Notes: generated by a model not told the origin, from the letters alone. DNA of 64,000 nt from Neobacillus niacini (GCF_019749295.1 NZ_JACWFG010000024.1:1-64000), one strand, 5' to 3'. Shown: positions 1-9,206, numbered from the stretch's first letter. Numbers and translations are program-made.

Positions 1-119
1 ACGTTGGCTTAGCTTTTATAAAAAGCTAAAAAATTGTTTGTTGACGTTACTGTTTGTTTAGTTTTCAAAGAGCAATTTTTCAAAGCTCACTTCACAGACA
101 ACCTTGTGTCAGAAGCAAC
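1..119 (-). other. 5' leader of a ribosomal RNA operon (partial)
   Basis: Read on the minus strand, this stretch follows two strong promoters. It contains the boxA-type antitermination sequence TGCTCTTTGAAAACTAAACA (55-74), which is typical of Bacillus rRNA leaders. It ends in an AT-rich inverted repeat (AGCTTTTTATAAAAGCT, about 11-28). No coding frame is present. The 16S gene itself would lie beyond the left edge, so the identity rests on the boxA and promoter pattern. Confidence 0.72.
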
Positions 120-125
120 TCTATT

Positions 126-249
126 ACTATATCATTTCAAAACTTTCGAGTCAATACTTTTTTTCAAAAAGTTATTAACGCTTGCGTGTTGTTAACTTGT
201 CATTAACGACTGCTAAAATATAATAACACCTTTAACTAGGTTACGTCAA
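126..249 (-). promoter_or_regulatory. tandem rRNA-type promoters P1 and P2
   Basis: P2: -35 TTGACT (149-154), 17-bp spacer, -10 TATAGT (126-131). P1: -35 TTGACG (244-249), 18-bp spacer, -10 TATTAT (220-225). Both point left. Tandem sigma-A promoters upstream of a boxA leader are the usual layout of Bacillus rrn operons. They sit only about 50 bp beyond the ptsG terminator. Confidence 0.75.
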
Positions 250-300
250 CAAAATATTATAATTAAATTATCCAGCCTAAATTCGCCTCCTTATATATAG

Positions 301-331
301 AAAGAAGCCGACTCTAACGTTAGAGCCGGCC
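301..331 (-). terminator. ptsG transcription terminator
   Basis: A GC-rich hairpin pairing GCCGGCTCTAACG with CGTTAGAGTCGGC lies a few bases past the ptsG stop codon. It is followed on the minus strand by a T-rich run (TTCTTTCT). It should insulate ptsG from the rRNA promoters just downstream. Confidence 0.75.
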
Positions 332-337
332 GCTTAT

Positions 338-2407
338 TTATTTCGTAATTTTAATAATTCCTGTTTGTTTCAGAGCTACTTGACCAGACTTTTCAATTAC
401 TACCTTTTCGCCTTCTGCTAAGTTTGTGAACACAACCGGTGTAATTGTTGATGTAGCATGCTCTTTAATATAATCTAAATCGACTTTTAGTAATGGCTGA
501 CCTTGATCTACAATGTCATTTTCCGATACTAATGTTTCGAACCCTTGACCTTTCAAGTTAACAGTATCAATTCCTACATGGATAAGAATTTCACGTCCTG
601 TATCAGAAAGTATCCCAATAGCATGTTTAGTTGGGAAAAGGTTGACTATTTTTCCACTCACTGGTGACACAACAGTACCTTCCGCCGGAACAATCGCAAA
701 TCCGTCTCCCATCATTTTCCCGGCAAACACTTGGTCAGGAACTTCAGTGATTGGCTTTAATTCACCTTTTAATGGTGCCATAAATCCTTCATCTTCACTT
801 TTACGAGAAGTCTGAAGTGCTTCTGGATTTATTTCTTCAATTTGCTGTTCTACGCCTTTTTCTGGCGGCTTAACGTTTGTGCGTGGTCTCTTTCCTTCCA
901 TTATATCTTTCATTTGTCCTTTAATGGTTTCTGAGCGAGGTCCAAAGATTGCTTGGATATTGTTTCCTACTTCTAAGACACCTGCAGCACCAAGTTTTTT
1001 CAATTGGTCTTTATCGACATTTTTAATATCATTAACTGAAACACGGAGGCGAGTAATACATGCGTCCAGGTGAGCAATATTTTCCTTACCGCCCATCGCA
1101 TCTAAAATATTCGTTGCCAAATCACCAGATCCCGCTTTTCCTGTTGGAGCTTGATTTTCATCTTCCTCAAGTTCACGTCCTGGAGTTTTTAAATTAAACT
1201 TTCGAATTGCAAAACGGAAACCAAAGTAATAAACAACTGCAAAGACTAGACCTACCGGAATAACAATCCAAGCATTTGTTTGCGGGTTGATTAGTCCAAA
1301 TAGAATATAATCAATTAAACCGCCGGAGAAAGTCATACCGATTTTAACATCTAACATGTGCATAATCATAAACGAGAATCCTGCAAAAATCGCATGGATA
1401 CCAAATAGCACCGGTGCTACGAATAAGAATGAGAATTCAATTGGTTCTGTGATACCTGTTAAGAAAGACGTAAGCGCAGCTGATGCCATCAACCCGCCGA
1501 CAAACACTTTCTTTTCAGGCTTTGCTTCATGATAAATCGCTAGAGCTGCTGCAGGAAGTCCAAACATCATGAATGGGAATTTACCTGTCATAAATGTTCC
1601 AGCAGTTAAATTTTGAACATTGTCTGTGATTTGTGCCATGAAGATACGCTGATCTCCACGAACTACGTCTCCCGCCTTTGTTGCGTATTCCCCGAATTCG
1701 TACCAGAATGGTGAATAGAAGATATGGTGTAAACCAAATGGAATTAATGAACGTTCAATAACTCCGAAAATAAAAGCAGAAATCGTTAAGTTTGCATGTA
1801 CCATGTTTTGCGAGAAAGCATTTAGACCATTTTGAATTGGCGGCCAAATAAAAATCATTAATATCCCTAAAACAAGAGCAGTTGCTGCAGTAATAATAGG
1901 TACAAAACGTTTACCAGCGAAGAAACCTAAATAAGATGGTAATTCAATTTCAAAAAACTTATTGTACATTGACGCAGCTAATATACCGACGATAATACCA
2001 CCGAATACTCCAGTCTGAAGAGTAGGTATCCCTAGTATACTCGCATAGTTTAAACCGTTAACATCTTCAGCTGTAATACCAAGTACTGTTCCCATTGTTA
2101 CATTCATTACTAGGTACCCGATAATAGCGGCTAGACCCGCAGTTCCTTCACCGCCGGCTAATCCGACAGCAACACCAACCGCAAACAAGAGCGGTAAGTT
2201 TCCAAAGATAATATTCCCGGCATTCTGCATAACAGAAGCAATCAATTCAACCGTACTGTTATCTAAGAATGGTGCTAATTCTATGAGTGCTGGGTTTAAG
2301 AGTGCCGCTCCTAAAGCAAGCAAAATACCTGCAGCAGGCAAAAGCGCCACCGGGAGCATTAAGGCTTTACCGACTTTTTGCAAGACGCCAAAAGCATTTT
2401 TTAACAT
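338..2407 (-). CDS. ptsG: PTS glucose-specific transporter, EIICBA
   Basis: Glucose permease of the phosphotransferase system; it imports glucose and phosphorylates it to glucose-6-phosphate. Domain order is IIC (membrane, about residues 1-400), IIB with phospho-Cys450 in DACITRLRV, then IIA with phospho-His610 in ILIHVGIDTV. It is 689 residues, the normal length for a single-chain EIICBA. The frame is open 15 codons further upstream, but GGAGGT lies 8 nt before the ATG at 2407, so that start is chosen. The gene follows glcT, with an antiterminator-controlled leader between them, as in B. subtilis. Its IIA domain may also serve the IIA-less sucrose EII (scrA) in this window; this is inferred from B. 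subtilis SacP. Confidence 0.95.
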   Translation of the reverse strand: MLKNAFGVLQKVGKALMLPVALLPAAGILLALGAALLNPALIELAPFLDNSTVELIASVMQNAGNIIFGNLPLLFAVGVAVGLAGGEGTAGLAAIIGYLVMNVTMGTVLGITAEDVNGLNYASILGIPTLQTGVFGGIIVGILAASMYNKFFEIELPSYLGFFAGKRFVPIITAATALVLGILMIFIWPPIQNGLNAFSQNMVHANLTISAFIFGVIERSLIPFGLHHIFYSPFWYEFGEYATKAGDVVRGDQRIFMAQITDNVQNLTAGTFMTGKFPFMMFGLPAAALAIYHEAKPEKKVFVGGLMASAALTSFLTGITEPIEFSFLFVAPVLFGIHAIFAGFSFMIMHMLDVKIGMTFSGGLIDYILFGLINPQTNAWIVIPVGLVFAVVYYFGFRFAIRKFNLKTPGRELEEDENQAPTGKAGSGDLATNILDAMGGKENIAHLDACITRLRVSVNDIKNVDKDQLKKLGAAGVLEVGNNIQAIFGPRSETIKGQMKDIMEGKRPRTNVKPPEKGVEQQIEEINPEALQTSRKSEDEGFMAPLKGELKPITEVPDQVFAGKMMGDGFAIVPAEGTVVSPVSGKIVNLFPTKHAIGILSDTGREILIHVGIDTVNLKGQGFETLVSENDIVDQGQPLLKVDLDYIKEHATSTITPVVFTNLAEGEKVVIEKSGQVALKQTGIIKITK

Positions 2408-2437
2408 ATAACATACCTCCAATTTTTTATATGGCTC

Positions 2438-2452
2438 ATTAAGCGTTTTCAT
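2438..2452 (-). promoter_or_regulatory. possible cre (CcpA) site before ptsG
   Basis: ATGAAAACGCTTAAT on the minus strand matches the CcpA consensus WTGNAANCGNWNNCW at all but one position. It lies between the leader terminator and the ptsG ribosome-binding site. A chance match is possible. Confidence 0.35.
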
Positions 2453-2460
2453 TTACCACA

Positions 2461-2575
2461 AAAACACAAAAAAGGCATGAGTAAAAGTTCAACTGAATAA
2501 GGCTACGGGTATAGATTACCCCATTACCTTTGTTTCAATTAATACTTTTCACTCATGCCTGATCGAATCAGTAAC
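2461..2575 (-). promoter_or_regulatory. GlcT-type antiterminator (RAT) and overlapping terminator in the ptsG leader
   Basis: On the minus strand the RAT-like segment (about 2550-2574, containing CTGATTCGATCAGGCATGAG) overlaps the 5' arm of a long hairpin. AGGCATGAGTGAAAAGT (2544-2560) pairs with ACTTTTACTCATGCC (2473-2488), followed by a T run (2465-2472). In B. subtilis, GlcT binding to such an element opens the terminator when glucose is present. The gene order glcT-element-ptsG supports the same mechanism here. Confidence 0.8.
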
Positions 2576-2591
2576 ACGTAAAAAATAATTG

Positions 2592-3434
2592 CTATTTAAA
2601 TTTTTTCTGTATCCTTTGCAAGTGCATCGTTAAATACACGGCTTCTGCATCAAATACTTTCATTTTTAATGTTTGTTGCATCACTTTAATGAGCTTCCAT
2701 GAGAGATTATAGCATACAGGATATTCTTGTTTCAATAGGGAATTTATTTTTTCTGGTTCTTCTACTTTTTCCCCTTTAACTACTCTCTCAATGGTGAATC
2801 GCAGGTGGCGAACAAGCCTCATATAATCAATGCTTTCTTTATCAATATCAATTTCAAATTGCTCTTCGACCATTTGTACCAATCTGCTGACTAGCTGTGA
2901 ATGCTGATTAACTTCAGATAAGTTTCTATTCGTCATGGCACTGTGTATGTGGAGAGCAATAAATCCTATTTCCCCCACAGGCAGTGATATACCTGTTTTT
3001 TCCTTGATAAATTCAACAACCTCAGAAGCAATTTCATATTCATGCCGGTAAAGTGTTTTTGTTTCTACCAGGAACGGATTACTCATTTCCATGCCTTTAG
3101 AAATCCTGTTAATCGCAAACATTAAGTGATCAGTTAGTGCAACATGGATATGCTCATCTAACTGTGTATGAGTCCTTTGTTTGATCAGTCCAATAGCAGA
3201 AATAATCACTTCTAGCAGATCATTTTCAATAAAAGGAAGTAATTTAATATAATTTTGTTGTTCCTTTTCATTTTTAAGTACAAAAAGCTTTTCTACCGAA
3301 TCTGTTTCAATAAAATCTCCATGTTTTCGATTAAAGCCTATCCCTTTACCGATTAAGACGACTTCTTCATAGGAAGGATGTTCAGCAATCAAAACATTAT
3401 TATTTAATACTTTATCAATTAATAGCTTTGCCAT
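2592..3434 (-). CDS. glcT: PtsG operon antiterminator GlcT (BglG family)
   Basis: RNA-binding antiterminator that controls ptsG. The 280-residue protein has the family layout: an N-terminal CAT RNA-binding domain (about 1-58), PRD1 (about 65-170) and PRD2 (about 172-280). Conserved PRD histidines are visible in DEHIHVALTDH and IALHIHSAM (PRD1) and in RLVRHLRFTIER and LTMHLQRI (PRD2). By family knowledge, PRD phosphorylation by PtsG and HPr sets its activity. It lies directly upstream of the RAT/terminator leader of ptsG on the same strand, so its target is next door. Confidence 0.93.
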   Translation of the reverse strand: MAKLLIDKVLNNNVLIAEHPSYEEVVLIGKGIGFNRKHGDFIETDSVEKLFVLKNEKEQQNYIKLLPFIENDLLEVIISAIGLIKQRTHTQLDEHIHVALTDHLMFAINRISKGMEMSNPFLVETKTLYRHEYEIASEVVEFIKEKTGISLPVGEIGFIALHIHSAMTNRNLSEVNQHSQLVSRLVQMVEEQFEIDIDKESIDYMRLVRHLRFTIERVVKGEKVEEPEKINSLLKQEYPVCYNLSWKLIKVMQQTLKMKVFDAEAVYLTMHLQRIQKKFK

Positions 3435-3533
3435 TGCCTTCCTCCCCGATATTGTCCAAATTCCTTTATTCTCATGTTATAAGAGACAAATCAAGAAGTC
3501 AACGACAATATTCGACAACATTATTTTTCACAG

Positions 3534-3569
3534 TATTAAAAAAGAGCCTGTGATAACACAGACTCTTTC
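3534..3569 (-). terminator. pbuG terminator
   Basis: A hairpin pairing AAGAGTCTGTG with CACAGGCTCTT on the minus strand is followed by TTTTTTAATA, immediately after the pbuG stop codon. Confidence 0.75.
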
Positions 3570-3578
3570 AACTATCTT

Positions 3579-4904
3579 TTATAGGAATAAGAAGTATAGA
3601 ATAAAAATAACAAAGAAGAAGTACATGATTGGATGAATTTCTTTCATACGTCCTTTAACAATCATTGTGATTGGATAAAAGATAAACCCAATCGCAATCC
3701 CTGTGGCAATACTATATGTTAAAGGCATCGCAATCATTGTAAGGAAGGCTGGTACAGCCACTTCAAATTTTGTCCATTCAATTTTCCCTAAAGAACCGAC
3801 CATTAACGCCCCAACAATGATGAGCGCCGGCGCTGTAACTGCTGAAGTTACAACCGATAATAACGGGAAGAAGAACAGTGAAAGAATAAACAATGCTGCT
3901 GTTACTAGTGAAGCAAAACCTGTTCTTGCACCTGCCGCTACCCCAGCAGATGATTCAATATAAGATGTTGTCGTTGAAGTACCAAGAACTGCACCGACAG
4001 TTGTTGCTACCGAGTCAGCAAGTAATGCTCTTCCTGCACGAGGTAATTTATTGTCTTTAATCATTCCTGCCTGATTCGCAACTGCTACAAGTGTCCCAGC
4101 ATTATCAAAGAAATCAACAAACAATAGGGTTAAGATAATTCCGAGCATCGTCATTGTGTAAAACGAACTATCACCTAAAGAAGAAAATGCAGCTCCAAAT
4201 GTAGGGGCTATACTTGGTACAGAATCGACGATTTTATCTGGTGTCTCAATTAAGTTAAAGATCATTCCTACGATAACAGTAATAATCATTCCGAAGAATA
4301 CTGCTCCATTAATACCTCTGGTCATCATAATAACCGTTACAATTATACCGAAAATAGCTAGTAACGTCGGTCCGGCTGATAAATCACCTAAGCCAACTAG
4401 TGTTGCATCATTATTTACTACAATACCTGCACTTTGTAATCCAATAAAGGTAATATATAAACCAATACCTGCACCAACAGCATGTTTCAATTCTATCGGA
4501 ATCGCATTTATCAATTTCTCACGCAATCCTGTTAATGTTAATAAAAAGAAAAATACACCTGAGATGAAAACTGCACCTAGAGCATGCTGCCAAGGGATAC
4601 CACTTCCTAACACAATCGTGTAGGCAAAGAAGGCATTCAATCCCATACCAGGCGCTAAAGCTATTGGAAACTTCCCTAAAAGTCCCATAATGATGGAACC
4701 AATCGCTGCAGCTAATGCTGTTGCTACAAATACTGCGCCATAATCCATTCGAAGTGCATCTGGGAGGTCAGGTATACTCGATAGTGTTAATGTCAGCGGG
4801 TTAACCACTAATATATAGGCCATAGCCAAGAAGGTAGTCACGCCGCCAATAAACTCACGGCGGTAATTCGTCCCTAATTCTTTGAACATAAAATACTTCT
4901 GCAT
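3579..4904 (-). CDS. pbuG: guanine/hypoxanthine permease (NCS2, AzgA/PbuG type)
   Basis: Membrane permease for guanine and hypoxanthine uptake. The 441-residue protein is the family's normal size, with about 12-14 hydrophobic segments. It begins with the conserved YRREFIGGVTTFLAMAYI segment and carries IALAPGMGLNAFFAY. Neighbour guaA and the guanine riboswitch in the pbuG leader support a purine substrate. Expression should fall when guanine is abundant, because the aptamer precedes a terminator. The order pbuG next to guaA matches B. subtilis. Confidence 0.94.
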   Translation of the reverse strand: MQKYFMFKELGTNYRREFIGGVTTFLAMAYILVVNPLTLTLSSIPDLPDALRMDYGAVFVATALAAAIGSIIMGLLGKFPIALAPGMGLNAFFAYTIVLGSGIPWQHALGAVFISGVFFFLLTLTGLREKLINAIPIELKHAVGAGIGLYITFIGLQSAGIVVNNDATLVGLGDLSAGPTLLAIFGIIVTVIMMTRGINGAVFFGMIITVIVGMIFNLIETPDKIVDSVPSIAPTFGAAFSSLGDSSFYTMTMLGIILTLLFVDFFDNAGTLVAVANQAGMIKDNKLPRAGRALLADSVATTVGAVLGTSTTTSYIESSAGVAAGARTGFASLVTAALFILSLFFFPLLSVVTSAVTAPALIIVGALMVGSLGKIEWTKFEVAVPAFLTMIAMPLTYSIATGIAIGFIFYPITMIVKGRMKEIHPIMYFFFVIFILYFLFL

Positions 4905-4935
4905 TTACAATTCCCCCTATGAATCTATCTTATAT

Positions 4936-5092
4936 AAAAAACAAAAAACGCTCCGATATCTACCGGAACGCTTGACTTGGGGCAAGTGTAAATAACAGAG
5001 GAATAACTCCTGTTTTATACACTGCCTCGTAGTCAAGCCATTTACGGTGGCTCGGTAGAAACTTTTGGGCCATATTCCCAAGATTATACGAG
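4936..5092 (-). promoter_or_regulatory. guanine riboswitch with terminator, pbuG leader
   Basis: The aptamer (5026-5092, minus strand) has P1 arms CTCGT/ACGAG, the loop segment GGGAATATGGCCC, the junction AGTTTCTACC, and CCACCGTAAATGG followed by GACTACG. The C in GACTA is the position that selects guanine over adenine. Downstream, a hairpin pairing GCGTTCCGG with TCGGAGCG, then TTTTTTGTTTTTT (4936-4972), forms the terminator. A nested hairpin (4981-5025) lies between and may be part of the switch. Confidence 0.93.
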
Positions 5093-5122
5093 TTAAATCG
5101 ACATATTATTTACTTCTTCTTT

Positions 5123-5151
5123 ATATTATCAGGGATTCCCCCCTTTGTAAA
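5123..5151 (-). promoter_or_regulatory. pbuG sigma-A promoter
   Basis: TTTACA (5146-5151), 17-bp spacer, TATTAT-like box TAATAT (5123-5128) on the minus strand, about 30 bp before the riboswitch aptamer. Confidence 0.65.
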
Positions 5152-5156
5152 CATAA

Positions 5157-5199
5157 AAAGCGAACGTTTTTTAAATAATATTTAAAAACGTTCGCTTTT
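5157..5199 (-). terminator. guaA terminator
   Basis: A long hairpin pairs AAAAGCGAACGTTTTTAAATA with its near-perfect complement, about 20 bp past the guaA stop codon. It separates guaA from the pbuG promoter. Confidence 0.75.
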
Positions 5200-5217
5200 A
5201 GAAGCGTTATTTAAAAT

Positions 5218-6756
5218 TTATTCCCACTCAATCGTTGCAGGCGGCTTGCTGGTAATGTCATAGACCACTCTGTTAACGTGAGCTACTTCATTAACAATCC
5301 GGGTTGAAATTTTTTCAAGTACATCCCATGGGATACGTGCCCAATCCGAAGTCATTCCATCAATGGAAGTAACAGCACGGATACCAATGGTATAATCGTA
5401 TGTCCGCGCATCACCCATGACACCAACACTGCGAATGTCCGGAAGTACCGTAAAGTATTGCCATATTTCACGATCAAGACCAGCTTTCTTGATTTCTTCC
5501 CGCAGGATCCAATCAGATTCGCGGACAATTTCAAGCTTATCGTCAGAAATCGCTCCTAAGACACGAATTCCAAGACCTGGTCCAGGGAAAGGCTGTCTCC
5601 AAACAATATCATCTGGAATTCCAAGCTCAGTACCAAGCGCACGGACCTCATCTTTAAAAAGCGTATTCAATGGTTCAATTAATTTAAATTGCATATCTTC
5701 AGGCAAACCGCCTACATTATGATGAGACTTAATGGTTTGCGCAGTCGCAGTTCCACTTTCGATAATGTCGGTATAAAGTGTTCCTTGAGCTAAAAACTCA
5801 ATTCCTTCCAGCTTCGTTGCTTCATCATCGAATACATAAATGAACTCGTTGCCAATGATTTTCCGTTTCTTCTCAGGGTCAGATACACCTTCTAATTTAG
5901 ATAAGAAGCGTTCTTTTGCATCTACCTTAATAACATTCATATGGAAGCCTTCAGCAAAAGTCTTCATGACACTTTCCGCTTCATTTTTACGAAGAAGCCC
6001 ATGGTCAACAAAAATACATGTCAGCTGGTCACCGATTGCTTTATGAATGAGTACCGCAACAACAGAAGAGTCTACTCCGCCGCTGAGTGCGCAAAGTACT
6101 TTCTTATCACCAACCTGCTCACGGATTTTTGCCATTTCCACTTCAATGAAGTTCCCCATTGACCAATCGCCTTTACACTCACACACATTAAAAACAAAAT
6201 TCTTAAGCAGCTCATTTCCGTATACGGAATGACGAACTTCCGGGTGAAATTGAACAGCATAAAGCTTCCTTGCTTCGTCACTCATTGCCACGATTGGGCA
6301 GTGCGGGTTGGTTCCGTCAACCGTAAAGCCGGCTGGTGCTTCAACAACCAAATCCCCATGGCTCATCCAAACTACTTGCTCTTCGGGCATATCTTGGAAA
6401 AGCTTACTTTGATTTTGAAGGTTCATTACCGCCTTCCCATATTCACGATTCTTCGCTTTTTCAACTTTCCCTTGGAAGTGAACGGTCATTAATTGCATGC
6501 CATAGCAAATTCCTAAAATAGGCAGACCCATTTCAAAAATTTCCTCATCACAGCGAAATGAATTTTCATCATAAACGCTATTAGGACCACCAGAAAAAAT
6601 GATTCCACTTGGGTTCATTTTTCTTATTTCCTCTGCTGTAATGGTATGCGGGTGTAGTTCACTGTATACACCAAACTCACGAATCCTGCGTGTAATCAAT
6701 TGGTTATATTGACTTCCAAAGTCTAAAACAACAATCATATCCTGCGTACCTGTCAA
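5218..6756 (-). CDS. guaA: GMP synthase (glutamine-hydrolysing)
   Basis: Converts XMP to GMP using glutamine and ATP. The N-terminal class I amidotransferase domain (about 1-195) has its Cys in ILGICYGMQLM and the His-Glu in QFHPEV. The ATP-pyrophosphatase domain has the P-loop ALSGGVDSSV, and the C-terminal dimerisation domain ends in the usual PPATIEWE. The frame stays open to a TTG at 6774 with no ribosome site. A strong GGAAGAGGTGG lies inside that extension, 5 nt before a TTG at 6756, giving a 512-residue protein close to B. subtilis GuaA, so I place the start there. A guanine riboswitch precedes it. Confidence 0.95.
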   Translation of the reverse strand: MTGTQDMIVVLDFGSQYNQLITRRIREFGVYSELHPHTITAEEIRKMNPSGIIFSGGPNSVYDENSFRCDEEIFEMGLPILGICYGMQLMTVHFQGKVEKAKNREYGKAVMNLQNQSKLFQDMPEEQVVWMSHGDLVVEAPAGFTVDGTNPHCPIVAMSDEARKLYAVQFHPEVRHSVYGNELLKNFVFNVCECKGDWSMGNFIEVEMAKIREQVGDKKVLCALSGGVDSSVVAVLIHKAIGDQLTCIFVDHGLLRKNEAESVMKTFAEGFHMNVIKVDAKERFLSKLEGVSDPEKKRKIIGNEFIYVFDDEATKLEGIEFLAQGTLYTDIIESGTATAQTIKSHHNVGGLPEDMQFKLIEPLNTLFKDEVRALGTELGIPDDIVWRQPFPGPGLGIRVLGAISDDKLEIVRESDWILREEIKKAGLDREIWQYFTVLPDIRSVGVMGDARTYDYTIGIRAVTSIDGMTSDWARIPWDVLEKISTRIVNEVAHVNRVVYDITSKPPATIEWE

Positions 6757-6803
6757 AATGGCCACCTCTTCCAAAATAATACTGTTAGTATTTACAAAAA
6801 TAG

Positions 6804-6953
6804 CAAAAAAAACTAGAATTCTCCCCTCAAATACCGAGAAGGCAGAATTCTAGTTCTAATCATTACTTTTAACAGAAATTCCCGCCTTCATAGTCAGATC
6901 ATTTACGGTGACCCGGTAGAGACTCTCGAACCTATTTTCGAGGATATATGAAG
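6804..6953 (-). promoter_or_regulatory. guanine riboswitch with terminator, guaA leader
   Basis: The aptamer (6886-6953, minus strand) has P1 CTTCATA/TATGAAG, P2 CCTCGA/TTCGAG, the junction AGTCTCTACC, CACCGTAAATG, and GACTATG with the guanine-selecting C. The L2 loop (AAATAGG) departs from the usual GATATGG, and one junction U is a C. The terminator follows: AACTAGAATTCT pairs with AGAATTCTAGTT, then eight T (6804-6856). Confidence 0.9.
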
Positions 6954-6981
6954 ATTAGCAAATGTATTAAATTCTTAACAC

Positions 6982-7011
6982 ATTGTACCAATAGGGTGTT
7001 TTTCTGGTCAA
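6982..7011 (-). promoter_or_regulatory. guaA sigma-A promoter
   Basis: TTGACC (7006-7011), 18-bp spacer, TACAAT (6982-6987), about 30 bp upstream of the aptamer. The -35 overlaps the stop codon of the preceding gene yebA. Confidence 0.62.
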
Positions 7012-9206
7012 GCTATTGTCTTTTTAATTAAATTTTCCCACAACTCTCGTGAGTCTTTCCAGGTGCCCTCCGGAAGCTTCTGATGGTACAAATATCGCTC
7101 ATATCTGTCGGTTAGTACAGACATCTCTTTAGAGGCATAAAATGTATCAATGTATGCGGCATAATTCCTCAGCGTTTGGCCTTCTTTACGTTTTAGACCG
7201 TACCGTTCCAACTGTTCTAATAGAACAAGGTAAGCCTTGCCCATATTTTCATCCTTTTTTCTTAATCGGAATTGGAGCAGATACAAGCGCGGTATCCACT
7301 TTCCTCGTAACCTAAATATGAGGCCCGCTGCACTAATAACGATTACAGATAAAATGAAAATCATTTTCCAGTTATTACTGAAAAATATTTTTACGCTAAG
7401 CCAGAAAAGATTGAATGAAAAAGAGTTATCACTTTCTGGTGAAGTACCGCTTTCATCCCTCACGTTCTGCTGTGGTTTTGGAGCGGGCGCAGCAGTTGTT
7501 TCTGCAGCCGCTGGTGTTCCATCAGGATTTGCAAAATTAATGGACACATCATTGGTAAATCCCTTTGTTGGTTCAAAAGGAACCCAACCTTGATTTGGAA
7601 AATAAACCTCCACCCATGAATGAGCATTATTATTAGTAATCTCATAGACCGATTTTGAAGAATCACCGTCGCTATACTCCTGAAAATCTCCACCTGTATA
7701 TCCCTTTACCCAGCGGGCAGGAATTCCTAGTGTTCGGAGCATGACTGCCATTGAAGTGGAAAAATTATCACAATACCCTGATTTTGTATCAAATAAAAAT
7801 TGATCCACGTAATCATCGTTCTCACCAGGAACAGCAACATCTTTCTGATCATAGCGAAACTCAGAGCCGCCAAAATGCCTTTCTATCGCTTTTGCTTTAT
7901 CGAACCAGTTTGTTTCATCTGCTGTAATACTTTCTGCTAGTTCCTTTATTCTTTCTGGAAGATTTTCTGGCAGCTGTGTATACCTGGCGATAAATTCAGC
8001 ATCCATCTGTCCAGGATTTGCAGCACTGGTCTCCCTCAATTCAGCTGCTTCATATTTAGGAATCTTAAACTCCACAGTATAGGCATCAGGAGCAATAGGC
8101 TTATTATTGAAACCAAAAATCGAGACTTTTTCCTTTATCGAATCGACCTCCAGGGAATATTCACGTTCAAATTGTGCCCTTTGAATACCAGCCGGATAAA
8201 TAAGGTGATCATAATCCATAAATAAATACAATCTAGAACTTTCATCCCTGGTTTCCACTGTCGATGGGATAGAGTTTACGGGTATTAACTCATCGCCGTC
8301 TATACGGAACGAAGTCGAGCCTGAGGGTATCCAGCCCTTCCCTGTATAATGATCCTTGGTTTCTACCTTCCAATAATTCTTTTGCTCTGCTTCACTTCTG
8401 AAAACAACACTGTTGTCCCCAATAAAAGGACCGCCTAATTGGGAATCGTCAGTGCCATAACCAACCTTACTCACACCAGTCCCAATCTTATCATCTCCGC
8501 CTTTATCGCCTGCAGCCTTTATATATGGAACAGGGTCTGGCCAGATTGGCTGGAATTTTGGCGCAGCAAATCCAACAATAACACTAAAAGCGATCATGAT
8601 TACTAATGGTCTCATCCACCTTCGAGTGACAGAAGAATTAGCACCTACTTCTTCCTTAACCAGGATTCTGTAATAGGTTAACATCCCCATGACAGCAAAA
8701 CCCACTGCCACTGTTCGGACAATCGCTGTATTTGCACTATAGAGAGTAAAAGTATCTAAGACCGTTATATAAATCAGTGTCATAAAGAAAAATACAAAAA
8801 TTCTATTTCTGTTAATGAGCCAATACTGTATCAGGTATACCATTAACCAAAGCAGAATAAAAAACAAAAGAGTCCGAAGTTCATTATTGATCCCTGTCCA
8901 ATCTTGAGCTAGTATCACACTAAAATTAGCAGATATATCCTGAAGGAAGGAAAGCAGCCAGCTAGTTTGGAAGAAACCTAAATCATAATGAAAACTATTA
9001 ACCGAATAAAGAATAAACCATATTTTTAAGATTAACCTCCATATCCACCTAACCCTTAAGAAGGATACTCCAAAGGAGAGGAGAATAAAAAGTATAAACA
9101 TTTCAATATGGTCTGTTGTAGTTAATTGCTCTACTGGACGTAACCATTCCCATAAAAGCAAAAAGCCAAATAAGTAGATCAGAAAAGATTGGAGATTTCG
9201 TTTCAT
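7008..9206 (-). CDS. yebA: transglutaminase-like membrane protein (TgpA/YebA family)
   Basis: A 732-residue protein. About six membrane segments span residues 5-220 (DUF3488-like), followed by an extracellular transglutaminase-like domain, one membrane helix near 610-630, and a short cytoplasmic DUF4129-like tail. The catalytic Cys479 is in SGYCDNFSTSMAVMLR, and the His lies in NNAHSWVEVYFP. The start overlaps the end of yeaD by 4 nt (ATGA), so translation is probably coupled. The trio MoxR-DUF58-transglutaminase is a widely conserved operon next to guaA in Bacillus. The biochemical substrate is not known; proteolysis or cross-linking of envelope proteins are guesses. Confidence 0.88.
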   Translation of the reverse strand: MKRNLQSFLIYLFGFLLLWEWLRPVEQLTTTDHIEMFILFILLSFGVSFLRVRWIWRLILKIWFILYSVNSFHYDLGFFQTSWLLSFLQDISANFSVILAQDWTGINNELRTLLFFILLWLMVYLIQYWLINRNRIFVFFFMTLIYITVLDTFTLYSANTAIVRTVAVGFAVMGMLTYYRILVKEEVGANSSVTRRWMRPLVIMIAFSVIVGFAAPKFQPIWPDPVPYIKAAGDKGGDDKIGTGVSKVGYGTDDSQLGGPFIGDNSVVFRSEAEQKNYWKVETKDHYTGKGWIPSGSTSFRIDGDELIPVNSIPSTVETRDESSRLYLFMDYDHLIYPAGIQRAQFEREYSLEVDSIKEKVSIFGFNNKPIAPDAYTVEFKIPKYEAAELRETSAANPGQMDAEFIARYTQLPENLPERIKELAESITADETNWFDKAKAIERHFGGSEFRYDQKDVAVPGENDDYVDQFLFDTKSGYCDNFSTSMAVMLRTLGIPARWVKGYTGGDFQEYSDGDSSKSVYEITNNNAHSWVEVYFPNQGWVPFEPTKGFTNDVSINFANPDGTPAAAETTAAPAPKPQQNVRDESGTSPESDNSFSFNLFWLSVKIFFSNNWKMIFILSVIVISAAGLIFRLRGKWIPRLYLLQFRLRKKDENMGKAYLVLLEQLERYGLKRKEGQTLRNYAAYIDTFYASKEMSVLTDRYERYLYHQKLPEGTWKDSRELWENLIKKTIA

